Source of the DNA: Cristatella mucedo
Taxonomy: Eukaryota > Bryozoa > Phylactolaemata > Cristatellidae
Length of the DNA: 64,000 bases
Direction of reading: 5' to 3'
Assembly: GCA_009760855.2 (NCBI GenBank)
Contig: WPIO01000015.1
Span: 5,137,501 to 5,201,500 of the forward strand
Part shown: positions 36,127 through 46,689 of the stretch, piece by piece
How positions within the stretch are numbered: the first letter of the stretch is position 1
Layout of the letters: each line of letters starts with the position of its first letter
Program-made: the position numbers and the translations under genes
Notes under the pieces: generated by a model
Seen by the model: the letters and a program-made list of their open reading frames with translations, nothing else
Database searches by the model: none
What the model was told of the DNA's origin: nothing

Positions 36127-36239
36127 CCTGTCTAACTTCTGCTCAAAGAATAGAGAGAAGCGATCTGCTAGATCATCACAAGGATCATCAGGTAAGGAGC
36201 TAATCTAGGAACGGTTCAGGAGATGGTTTATGGTCAACA

Positions 36240-37727
36240 TCAGCATTTTTGGATTGTGCATCTGTGATTAAAGGCTTTTGCTAGGATCGATTGGTACGAC
36301 CTACAGCAGAATCCATATGCCTCTCGATGGACAATTAGTTCAGGTGTTGAATACGTTTTTTCAAGCTGTCGCTTAGCAGACCTAGCGATTTCAATGTCTG
36401 TCGTAAACCTGAGGCTGTCTGGGCAGGGGCGCACAGTGGGCTCTGTCAGAGATGCCAATTCGTCGAGCGTGTCAGCTAGTGTCGTGTTGTAGCTATCTAC
36501 CAATGATGACAGATCTGATGGAAGACTGAGCAGCAGAGGTGAAGCAGATATTCTCGCACGGACCGCATTGATGTCAGGGGTCTTGAGGTTACGCGATTCA
36601 CATGGTTTTTTAGAGGAGGATGTGGGCATAGACTGTAGATTGAATGAGATTTGCATGTGGTCTGATAAGCGGGATTTTGTAATAATTGTTGATGACGAAG
36701 TGCAGTTGTATAAGACAATCTGGTCGAGTGTGTGACCCTTGATGTGGGCCGGGCCAGCCATATGAGCCACGTAAGATAGTGAATCAGCCAATGCACGAAA
36801 TTTGGGGCTTAAAGCATCAGTTAAGTTATCAAAGTGAACGCAGAAATAACCCATAACGTTGAAGGGTCGATTTCTTACACAGTGAATTGAAATGAAATCG
36901 GAGAAATATGTGATAAAGGAGGATTTGGTACCTAGTGGGCGATAGACTACTGCCACTATCGGTGGCTTGTTTTCGGGTAAGACCAAGACGATTGATTCAA
37001 TAGACTGCTTCGAGGGTACTGCAAATGGCTTGAAGTTGAATTTCGAGCTCACGATAGTAGTAACTCTACCTCCAGTTTTGATTGATCTGTGGTTTAGAAA
37101 GGACGAGAAAGCAGATGGAGTAGCTTCTTTGATTTTCGGGCAGTTTATCGATTTCAGCCAAGTTTCAGTTTGGGCGAGAAGATCGATACCATTTTCAGAA
37201 ATAAGGTCGCTTATTACCGGAGGTATATTGCACATTGAGCGAGGATTCCAAAGGCGATATTTAAGTCGGGCCGATGGATTTAAAACGGTCCTGATGACCA
37301 CTAAGCTAGAGATATTTAAGGTGACACGTGTGGGGGAGCGTGCTGAGCGGTTCGAGACAATGCTAGGAATACCAAACGAGCTGGTACTCAGCTCGAAGTT
37401 CCAGCCCGACGAGCAGTGTCTGAGCTGGCGGTTCCGGCCACCAGGGGCGGCTACATGCTGCTTTTCTTTTGTTAATGCATAGTTCCTGAATCTTAGCAAC
37501 AACAATAATATGTAGAGATGCATTTGATCAACGATGATGAAGCAATAACAGCTGCGGACGATCATAACTAACAAGCAGTTTGCTAGCCGCCAGTGCAGAT
37601 AAGGCAGCTGCTGGCTTGGGAGACCCAGCAGAGCGAAGTGATAAGAATTTAGATGTCCATAATCACGTAATTTCTTACGAGTTATTAAACAGGTCTCAGC
37701 TGTATCGTTTCCGTCTGCGATATTCAC
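36240..37727 (-). pseudogene. LINE-B endonuclease-domain ORF (catalytic residues changed)
   Basis: A 495-codon open frame, unusually long for this window. The first about 130 residues are 5' leader with no clear domain. An APE-type endonuclease follows: WNPRSM, QTETWL, VVYRPLGT, then MGYFCVHFDN where related copies have GDFNVHFDN, TLDQIV, and RLSDHMQISF. The Asp and Asn of the GDFN box are replaced by Tyr and Cys, so nicking should be lost. A linker before the RT ends ...RCTIQKC. The ORF may be open only because point changes struck before stops accumulated. Confidence 0.75.
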
Positions 37728-37799
37728 AAGATTTCAGTTATCGGAAGAATTCTGCAACGAACACGAAGACACGTTAGAGCACTCTATGTCAGGAGACCA

Positions 37800-38880
37800 T
37801 GCTCAGCTATCGATTGATGGTCCGGCCTATACAACAATTAATTGAATTCTTCCATGCAACTAACTGAAATCGTGGTCTGTTAAAGATCTAATATTGAATT
37901 CCATATGAAATTCCAAAGTGCTTAAAATGCAACCACATGATTTTATGAAATTTCAAAGTAAAATCCCGGAAATTGCTCGGCTAATTGACGAACTGTGATA
38001 GGTGGAAGCTGCAATCACCAAAAATCCATGGCTCATCGACCACATGTCGTCTGGGCGAAGCTCCAATTCTTATTTTCTGCAGCACTTCCCTGCGTTCAGT
38101 GGGAAACCATTAAACGTATAAGCGATTTGTTTCTCAATTGTCGGAAATTCCCTACTGTCCACACCCATGGCTAGGGCCAATGACGAAATCCGTAGACAGT
38201 CAACGAGAAACCGGCTTGCTAAGCTTTAATTCTTGTTCCTGTGGCAACATACTATGCACGAGAAATCTTTCAACTTACAATGCATGTTAAATCTTTGAAA
38301 ATGCCAGGCAATTAGCTGCCATTGGCGGAAAAAGTCCGCCAATCTACTGTGATCAGTAGCAAATCTCCGGAAAGTAGCTGAGTCAAGATGCAACTTGTCT
38401 TGCCTATTACAGAGTACTTTATAAAACTCCCAACTACATCCTTTCAACCAATCGAGCAAGTATGGTCTCCATCAATAAATGGTTGTCAACAGCAACGTCC
38501 ACCAACAGCACCACAATCAACGGCAAAGCAATCACATATCGGACTACCGAATAGCCTATTCTGAATGCAATAAACCTTCATCCGTTACTAAGTTAAACCA
38601 TCGAACGCTATGGTTTTTGCTCATTACTTTTATTCTAATTATTACTGTAATTTATCATCGTTATTTTTACTATTATCGGTAGCGGTTCCCCCAGCAACCG
38701 GGAGCAATGGTTAGGGCTAAGTCCGTGCTCCATGGCAAATAGGGGAGAAATTGGCTTGTCTAAGATACAATTATCCTTCCGTGTAACTGTGCCTATACAT
38801 TACTCCAACTCATTGGGTGCATTCAAACTCAAGTAAAGCAGTCGACGGCCACTGCAAGGCTAACATGGCCACGTCAGGTT
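37800..38880. repeat. Degenerate short repeats, otherwise unassigned
   Basis: About 70-bp segments with shared words (ATGGCTAGGGC or ATGGTTAGGGC, GAGAAAxxGGCTTG, then TTCTTGTT or similar) near 38160-38250 and 38700-38790, with a weaker echo near 40330-40450. No coding meaning could be found. Confidence 0.3.
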
Positions 38881-40050
38881 TTTTTCACGATATATAGTCG
38901 CCCTCTTGCCGATGTGATTGCAAAACACAATCTCGGTTTTCACTAATATGCGGATAAAACTCAGTTTATTTTTGCTTTGATCCCTCCCAGCCTTCCAGCA
39001 CCTCGAATTATCTTAACTCTCTTGCTCCATATATTGATAATACTCACCCATGGATGGCAGAACATTTTGTGAAACGATACGATGATAAAACTAGCTTATT
39101 AGTTATAGGCTACCTAGTGTGATTCAAAAATTAAAGCTCACGCTAAAAATTGGCTTTAAAAGAATATCTCCAGCTTGTTCAGCACGAAATCTAGGTGTCA
39201 TGGTCCAAATTGACGTTTCATTAGACGACTACATCAGCTCCATAGGCAAGTCTGCCTACTTTAAGCTACATTACATTGCTTAGAATTCGAGCTTTTTTAG
39301 ATAAGGATACGACGCCTAATTTGGTCCAAACATTTGTGACGTTCCGTCTCCAATACTGTAACTACTTGTTTGCTGGCCTACCGACTTGTGCAATCAAGCT
39401 CTAACAGCTGGAGCCAGACTCTGCCGTTAGGCTAGTCTGAGATTTACGTGGCAGTTGCAACATCACGCAACTTTTTATTGACCTGCACTGGCTAGCAGTC
39501 AAGCAATGGATCGACCTCAAGGATTTTTCGCTCACTTTTAGGTTACTTCATTCTGTGGCTCTAGCCTACCTCTCAGATCTATTCCCCCACCAGGCCAAGC
39601 ATCGTACCATCCACTTTTCGGAATCTAGCCGTTTATCTCGTACAAACCTCAAGTCTTCGGAGCCACTGCATTAAGTTCAAATGCTCCCAAAGCCAGCGAC
39701 TCACTCCCGACTTGCATCGCAGGATCCTTTGACTTTAGCACGTTTAAAAAGGACTTATAACACACTTACTTAAGGACAGCATTTATTGGATCCGTTTGTT
39801 TCGTCGTTTTTCACTTATGCATGCTGACACTGTGAACGCTGCCATTGATCAAACTTGCATGTTGATTCTGTGCATTTAACCCCTTACCATGTTATCCGTG
39901 TTGTCTATCAAGCGTGATATTACACACCTTTCAATTGAGTTTCCCTTTTACACACATGTGGAATGCCAAGAAAGAGATTTATTTCTCTGAAGATGCTTTA
40001 TCCAGTGAATTATTGTTCATATTATTATTATTACTACACTAATACGTGAA
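38880..40050 (+). mobile_element. LINE-B copy, late RT to tail
   Basis: Starts at the VYTLPLADVIAKHNLGFH-equivalent region; the Tyr-Ala-Asp-Asp box reads TATGCGGATAAA, so the second Asp is lost. C-terminal coding at 39120-39730 in several frames, the 3' UTR, a CTCTGAAGATGCTTTATCC end and an (ATT)n tail near 40018-40040. 5'-truncated and dead. Confidence 0.7.
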
Positions 40051-40600
40051 GAAACTTTTTATAAATCGCCAGAACGCCGCTCGGCCAAGCTAGGACTTTT
40101 TTAACGGATTATAGAGCACAGTGTTTAAAGTGGAAACGCTTCGTTTCAACTAATCGCGAACTGAAAATCACTGGGAAGTTATGGCAATCTATAGTCAATG
40201 CCTGGTAATCGAATTGCAATTGGTCACAGATCTGCCACAAAAAATTGATGGAAGCTCTCATTCTCTACGTGGTACTTACTTGCATGCCCACGTAACCTAA
40301 ACCGATTTTCCGTGTTTAATCTCGGGCTATGGTTGGCAATCAAAAGCTGTGTCCCGTTAAAACCTGGCAATCCGTCACGATCAGCGAGAAATCAGAAAAA
40401 CCTGCTTGGCGAAGCTCTCTTTTATTTTCTTGTTGCTGTATACTCATATTTTGGGTTCACCACGAAAATGCCATTTTTATGGCTGGCCCTTGGAAACAGT
40501 GCTTAAATAAATGCCAACGGCCGTTGTCATTATGCAAACCACTAACATCTTTCACAAATTGATCAAAACTATCCTGTGTGAATGTGACCTTTTTAAATTG
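40050..40600. other. Unassigned sequence
   Basis: Apart from a weak echo of the 38-kb degenerate repeat, nothing can be supported. Confidence 0.3.
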
Positions 40601-40690
40601 GGTTTTAAAGGGCTCAGCATCAAGAAAAAGATCGATTTCTCTGATGGTGCTTTATCAAAAGCAATATTATGACTATTTTTAAAGTGTCAT
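40600..40690 (+). mobile_element. LINE-B tail fragment
   Basis: An AAGAAAAAGATCGATTTCTC...GGTGCTTTATCAAAAGC end with a short AT-rich tail. Confidence 0.5.
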
Positions 40691-41483
40691 CACCTCATTT
40701 GAACCCGATGGGTGCATAACCTTGTGAGCGATGCACAGCGATTAATCGCAGAGACTCATATCAATACATGTATCTCCGTCATTAACTCCACAAAGTCATA
40801 AAGACCATGTGGGTGTTATGCAGGAGAGTTTTGTATAGCCGACTCACAGCCAAAGCGGCTTTCGGTACCCATTCGGTAGCAAACAAACTTCGTCTCACGC
40901 AACAAAGAGAAAGTGGTAAGTATAGCAGAGTTAGGAGAGCAGTTCAGGAAGTGAGTAGCATAGAAGTAGCAATTTAGGACCTCTGAAAGAGATGTGCCAT
41001 AGTCGGCACTTGGAGAGTAGATGTCGTTGCGTAAGAATTGTGGAAGCGAGTTTGACAGTCTATGACCTGCAGAGCTAAAGCTGCTGTCTCCAACTGTCTT
41101 TAAGCGGAGGAATGGGACAGCTAATTTATTGTCCACACAGGACCTGAGGGCGCGAACATGCTTAAACTGATGCAGCAGTTCAGCTACGTACGAAGGAGCA
41201 AAGCCGTGGCGGACCGTGTGGGTCAGCATAAGAACTGTGCTCTGTATCCTTTGCTCAACCGGCAACCATCCTAGCTCTTTCAGCAAAGGTGACACGTGCT
41301 CAAATCGCTGGGACGTGAAGACCATCCTTGCAGCCATATTCATAGTCCGCTGTAGTGGCATAATAGCTTTCTTTGGCAGCCCAGCCAAAAGGAAATTACA
41401 ATAATCAAGCCGAGACAGAACTAAAGAGCTAGTTAAATTTTTTACAATCCACTGTTGGAGAAAGCTTCTAATCTTTGATAGGG

Positions 41484-41632
41484 ATGATAATAATAATAAT
41501 AATTCATTTGTATAAGGCCCCAAGAGAACTAAATCTCTATACAGGCGCTTCACATATGCCTCAGGGCTCGAGCCCACGACCTCAGCCAGACCTTCGTTGG
41601 GGCGAGCACCTTAACAGCTGGACCAACCAAGC
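41484..41632 (-). mobile_element. tRNA-derived SINE inside LINE-A copy 2
   Basis: Same element, orientation, site and flanking GGATG as in LINE-A copy 1, with a shorter (TTA)n tail. A box (rc of CCTTAACAGCTGGACCAA) and B box (rc of GGCTCGAGCCC) intact. One insertion copied together with its host is the simplest reading. Confidence 0.8.
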
Positions 41633-41980
41633 TCGGCGGATGTTATGGCTAGCTGTAGAGGCAGTCTTCTAAATGAAGCTTTTGAAATTGAGGCAGCTGT
41701 CGAACGCGACACCTAGATTACGAGCACGTGGTGAAGGTCGCACAATAGCATCACCTATTAGAACGGCAAAGCCTTTTAATCCAGCCACACGCCTAGGGTG
41801 TCCTATGAGAAGCAGTTTGGTTGTATCGTCATTTAATTTCAGCAAGTTTTCCGACATCCAGGATCGAATATCGGCAAGGCAAGCATTCAGTTTCTCAGTT
41901 GCTGCAGCAGATTCCGACGGTTTAAATGACAAATACAACTGAATTTCGTCAGCATAGAAGTGATATGCTATTCCATGGGC

Positions 41981-42758
41981 CTAAATCACTTTTCCCAGAG
42001 GTTGGGCATAAATGGAGAAAAGCAAGGGACCATGTACAGACAATTGAGGGACTCCACAGGTGACCCTTCTCATGTCTGAGACCTGACCTCCACATGACAC
42101 GGATTGAACACGATCAGAAAAGTATGATTTGAACCACGCCAGTGCTTCGTCTGCCAGACCGATCGTTGTTCTCAATCGTTCAAGCAGAACTTCGTGATCA
42201 ATGGTGTCGAAGGCAGCAGACAGATCTAGCAGAGCTAGGGCATTGACATTCCCGTCGTCGTTGCCACGTAGAATGTCATTGTTAACACGGAGTGTAGCAG
42301 ATTCAGTAGAGTGCTGCCTTTTTAAACCTGATTGAAATGTTCCTGACATACCAGTATTTTCAATATGTTCAACTAGCTGCTTAGCAACAATTTTTTCAAG
42401 AATCTTTGATAAGAACGGAAGACGGGAAACTGGACGATAGTTTGCTAGGACCTCTGTGTCTAATCCAGGCTTTTTAAGAATAGGTCTAACGATTGCCGAT
42501 TTGAAGGACTTGGGGACGACCCCTTTTCCCAAAGAAGCATTAAAAAATATCGGTTATGGCAGGGCTAAGTTGGTCTGCAAGTGAAGACCACAGAGATGAA
42601 GGTATACGGTCTTCAGGAGACGAGCTACATTTGCTAGACCTTATTAAGGCAGCCACATCACAGGCATAATTATCAGAGAACCTTTTCAGAAAGGTCACAG
42701 GTTGAGGAACGGCGATTGCTTTGGTTGGAGGGGGCTTAATGAAGGCAGGAATGTGCAC
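41981..42758 (-). pseudogene. LINE-A reverse transcriptase domain, copy 2
   Basis: Open segments 42758-42540 and 42532-41981, separated by a 1-nt expansion of an A run. They carry [32 protein letters not shown] and [16 protein letters not shown], where copy 1 reads GVPQGSVLGP, so Gly and Leu of a conserved loop are changed. A stop precedes the catalytic box. Inactive. Confidence 0.8.
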
Positions 42759-43417
42759 AATTTTTTCAGTATAGAAGGGTGAAAACTTTTCGGCTGAGCC
42801 CTTAATATCTGGGGAGTCAGACCTGGCAGCATTGGCCAGTAAATGGTTTGCTGTCTTATAAATCTGTTTAGTGTCCGACTGGCAGGAATTCAGTTTCTAA
42901 TTATAAAAGCCCTGGCTTTTTTAAGCCTTCGAGTTGAAACTCCAATGAAGTCTTTAAAATTGACTAGGTCTGCCTCAGACCCCGATTTCTTGTAACGACG
43001 TTCCAGCCTGAGCTGAACACGGTGCATCTTAAGGAGTTTTTTGTAAATTGAAAGCAATCTCGAGAACTTTGAACACGAATAGAGCGAACTGGAGCTTGCT
43101 TGTCAAGAGCACTCCTGAGTGTCATGTTCATCGCTTCAGTGAGGGTATGGAGGCTGCCGGTCAATTCCTAATGCAATCAAGAAGGCCTGCATCACAAACA
43201 GATTTCAAAAATTTGTCCATGTCAATGCTTTGTAAGTTACGTCGTTTGGCAAATTCAACATTGCCCTGCACGTACGAGGGAGCAGGAACAGTAAACGTGA
43301 CCGAACCATGATCTGATAGGGTCAGTGGGCACACCACAAAGTTAGTGGGCAGGACATCCTTAGTGATCACGAGATCTAGAATGTGGCCACCGACGTGGGT
43401 GCTACGATTAACTAGTT

Positions 43418-43419
<2 letters not shown>

Positions 43420-43506
<87 letters not shown>
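43420..43506. repeat. (TA)n microsatellite
   Basis: About 43 uninterrupted TA units at the 5' junction of LINE-A copy 2 with the LINE-B fragment at 43512-44100. Confidence 0.95.
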
Positions 43507-43511
43507 CAAAC

Positions 43512-44100
43512 TATGCTATTATTAATGCGTCTGTGAAAGCACCCTCAGAGAACTCAATCTCTGTCTAGTTGCTTTACATTTGCTGCAAAGGGAAATGCAG
43601 CTGAATGGTGAGTAAAATCATGCTTGATAAACAAATAAAATGAATAACATGGTTATGGGTGACATGCACAGGGTTAGCATGCAAATATGGTTTATTGACA
43701 GCATGCACCGTGTCAGCACACGTTAGCACATGAAGGACGAATAACAGGGACCCACTAAATGCTGTCCTAAATAGATGTGTTTACAGTGCTTTTTAAATGT
43801 GGTCAGGTCAGGGGACGTTCCGACGCAGGTCGGGCGGGAGTTCCAGGTTTTTGGGAGCATACGAACTAAATGCACACTCTCTAAAGGATTTGACGAATGT
43901 TTGGGGTATATTTAGACATTGGATTCCGAAAAGCTGTTGGTACGATGCTTGACCTGATAGGGGATTATATTCGAGAGATGGGCACAGCCAAAGAATGAAG
44001 TTACCTGAAAGTGAGCGACCAAACCTCATAGTCAATCCGTTGCTTGACTGGTAGCCAGTGCCGGTTGGCGAGATGTGGAGTAATGTTTTAAAAGGATATA
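43512..44100 (-). mobile_element. LINE-B 3' end fragment
   Basis: Minus strand. Tail side next to the (TA)n, CTCTGAGGGTGCTTTCAC end, 3' UTR, and C-terminal coding (44035-43808 reads RFGRSLSGNFILW and FRECAFSSYAPK in one frame). 5'-truncated near 44.1 kb, where unit U-I begins. Confidence 0.7.
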
Positions 44101-44998
44101 TAGTGAGGCATGATTACCTTACGAAACCTTACATTATTACGTAATGTCGCATGATTCGTCACATTGCATTAAGTATCTTTCAGAACCTTCATTTCGGTTC
44201 GAATTGCTACTTGAACTGTTTGCCAGTGCCCGTCATTATTATGTAAATTTAGCCTGTTCATAACCTGGTAAGGTACACAAAACACTCATCATCAACATAC
44301 TTACTAACGTTATTAGGAAATTCAGTTGATAGAGTATACGAGATTAATAATAGCTGCTGCTGAAAAAAATTTATTCCGGTTCAGTTGCTATAGATAATTA
44401 CGTAATTCTTTGGTGATTTGAGAATGAGACTATGAATGTGAATGAGACTATGCTATCACTTTACATGCTGCCTTTCTCTGGGAATTATAGCCACGAGACT
44501 TTTCAGAAAAGTGCTGACCTATATATCAAATGTGTTACGCATCAAATCTTTAAAATCCGCAACCGTATCCAGAACACCTGTTTCATGAATATTTTCTACA
44601 CCTAACAATGCAAATCTACTGTGGCAGAAGAACAAAAGGAGACTATTCCTCTACTGCACATACTGCCGGAGCCTGGACGTCAGCTGTGTCCGACTTGTGG
44701 ATGCAAAGACTTTAGTCTAAAAACTGCATGTCAGCAAGAGTTAACAGTAGCTCCAGATCAAATATTTATTTTGGAAATCAGCAATTGTTTTTACTAATTG
44801 CTACGTATTTTGAGTTGTTTGCACCGATTATGCTTGAGTCCTTAATGTGGAAAATAGAATCTTGCTATTTAAGGGCCACATAAGAAAATTGTGTTCCGTC
44901 ACAAATACCTCTGAGTTTGCTTTACCGATGTCATGTCCAGATGGTTAATTAACGTGGTTGATAGAAAACGAACGTCTCCATTGGCTATTTTAATTTGA

Positions 44999-45135
44999 TT
45001 TGGTCTAGCGGTTTAGGTGCTCGCCCCGATGAATGTCTGACTGAGGTCGTGGGTTCAAGCTCTGAGGCATATGTGAAGCGCCTGAATTCAGATTAGGTTC
45101 CTATGGGATCCTATATAAATAAATAATATTATTTA
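44999..45135 (+). mobile_element. tRNA-derived SINE in the U-I core (clearest copy)
   Basis: A box TGGTCTAGCGG at 45001-45011 and B box GGGTTCAAGCT at 45051-45061, close to pol III consensus. The body has GGCATATGTGAAGCGCCTG and the 3' end GGTTCCTATGGGATCCTATATAAATAAAT. TTAATTT occurs on both sides and may be the target-site duplication. Other units lack it at this point. Confidence 0.85.
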
Positions 45136-46149
45136 TATTAATTTTTAAACTACCGGATTTACAGGAAGAAGTACTCTGACTTATGGGCTACAGACAAAGA
45201 AAATAGTTTACTCCGTCTATTTAAAGCTAGCAACAATAATGGTAATAGAAGATTAGCGTCCTCATGAGAATTGAAGGTCCTCCATGTCAAACCGCTAGTT
45301 GGCTGACTTGTGATGTAGTGGACACTCGTCATTTTTCTGGAAGCCTACCATCACATGTAAGCTAATGGTGATTATAAATACCTGGTAGGGAGAGATGCAG
45401 GCGTTAAACCGCTGCAGTCTATCCACGAAGGATCACTCTGCTAGTGCATGGTCAGGATGCAGATCCTGCGAATATCTCAGATCAAACATTGTCATATATA
45501 TGTATATCGGTTCTTATATCATCACAACCATACCCATCAGTTTCGAGACGCTATTTTAGTTTTATTAACCCTAACTGGCGTTATTCATGACTCATAATGT
45601 GTCGTAATTTGAATATTTTCAGCTTGAATTCGCTACTTGCAGAAAAATTGACATCAAATATAAAAAAATGCAGTGACGTTACGAACACAGTAGTGAACCC
45701 TATTGGAATGGTTCATTAGTTTTTGTTCTTTCAACAAGCAAGAAGAAGCAAAGTGTTGCCATACAAGCATTGTTATGTTGCTTTGGTCGTAAACACAATG
45801 GCCTAATGCTTTCTCTTGATAAATTAGATTTGTTAAGGGTCATATTTAAACTTAAGATGATTTCAATTTTTAAATTCCTAACTATAATTGTAACATCAGC
45901 GTTTGACAAATTTGATTAAGCATGTCAATATTTAAAAAAAGATTTCATTTCTTGCTGGATAATCATTCAAAGCCTGAGCTTTAAGTGGAACAATAAACGA
46001 TTATTGCAGTGGCAACAACAGTAGGTTGTATTTCTCGCTTGCTAACACAAGCCAATGACCCTCTAAGTGCTCTTGGAATCACTGCTAAGAATACCATACG
46101 GCGATTAGTAATTTCAGGTAATTGAATTTTGGTCTGCCTGTAACTCCTT

Positions 46150-46560
46150 GACCATACGAAGACAGTGTGCAGTTCCACAGCAGAATCGACGAAGCCTTCA
46201 GTATGCAGTTGGTAGTCAATAGATTTATCTCACTCAAAAAGAGAAAGTAAGAAGCTTAGCTGAGTCGAGAAAGCAGCTGAGGTAGTGAGTTACATTGAAG
46301 TAGCAGCTTAGGCGGTTGAAAGGATGCCCGGCAGTAGTTAGGGTTACATCAGTTGTCGTTACCTAAGAATCTTTGAAGCGAGTTCCATTGTCTACGACCT
46401 GCTGAGTGAGAGCTTCTGTCACCGAAGGTCGTTAGGCCCAGGAATGGAACAGCTAATGCATTTGCATATATGATCTGTACGCAAGAGGAGGCTTAAACTG
46501 GTACAGCAGTTCAGCTAAATCTGAGGATGCACGCCAATGGTACAACAATTAAGATAGATC
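46150..46560 (-). mobile_element. LINE-A 3' relic in U-I
   Basis: Degraded C-terminal coding and UTR at the standard place in the unit. Equivalent to 17935-18330. Confidence 0.55.
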
Positions 46561-46689
46561 AAAGGATGCATGCTGTGGCGAACCTTGTGAGTACGACCTG
46601 CTAAGTGAAAGCTTCTGTAGCCGAATGTTCTTTAGCTAAGTACTGACACCGCGATCTGACGAAAAGAATAATGATGAAATCGGGTTACA

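Larger units (their letters stand above)
34230..37795 (-). mobile_element. LINE-B, near full-length copy
   Basis: The most complete LINE-B. On the minus strand it has a 5' region starting near 37795 (the same start as the copy at about 50105), an endonuclease ORF (37727-36240), RT (36126 to about 35294), a C-terminal domain (34864-34376), the 3' UTR and an (ATT)n tail at 34253-34236. L2/CR1-type. RT and C-terminal parts are broken by frameshifts, so the element is dead, but its order defines the family for the fragments elsewhere. Confidence 0.85.
40765..43418 (-). mobile_element. LINE-A copy 2, longer 5' end, carrying the same SINE
   Basis: Nearly identical to copy 1 over 40.77-43.04 kb but extends further 5', into the end of the endonuclease domain (43370-43161). 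There it reads LTLSDHGSVTFTVPAPSY and MDKFLKSVCDAG. It begins at a (TA)n tract. Lesions relative to copy 1 are an extra A in a run near 42540 and a TAG in the segment before the catalytic box (about 41980). Flanks differ from copy 1 at both ends. Confidence 0.85.
44100..46680 (-). repeat. Repeat unit U-I, gene deleted
   Basis: 44100-44690 matches the 3' flank of U-D (14860-15430). It then jumps at about 44695 to sequence matching 17130 onward, so the segment with the peptide gene and its promoter-side DNA (about 1.7 kb) is missing. The core follows at 44880-45560, interrupted by a SINE, then the AT-rich block, the CACTGCTAAGAAT block (46000-46150) and a LINE-A relic (46150-46680). Confidence 0.65.

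Noticed and set aside
36967-37482. A 171-codon plus-strand frame
   Set aside because: It is the antisense of the LINE-B endonuclease ORF.
43345-43536. Open frame rich in Tyr-Ile repeats
   Set aside because: It is translation of the (TA)n microsatellite.
45001-45075. A functional tRNA gene at the A and B boxes
   Set aside because: The arms do not form a full acceptor stem and the sequence continues into a LINE-like tail, so it is a SINE.
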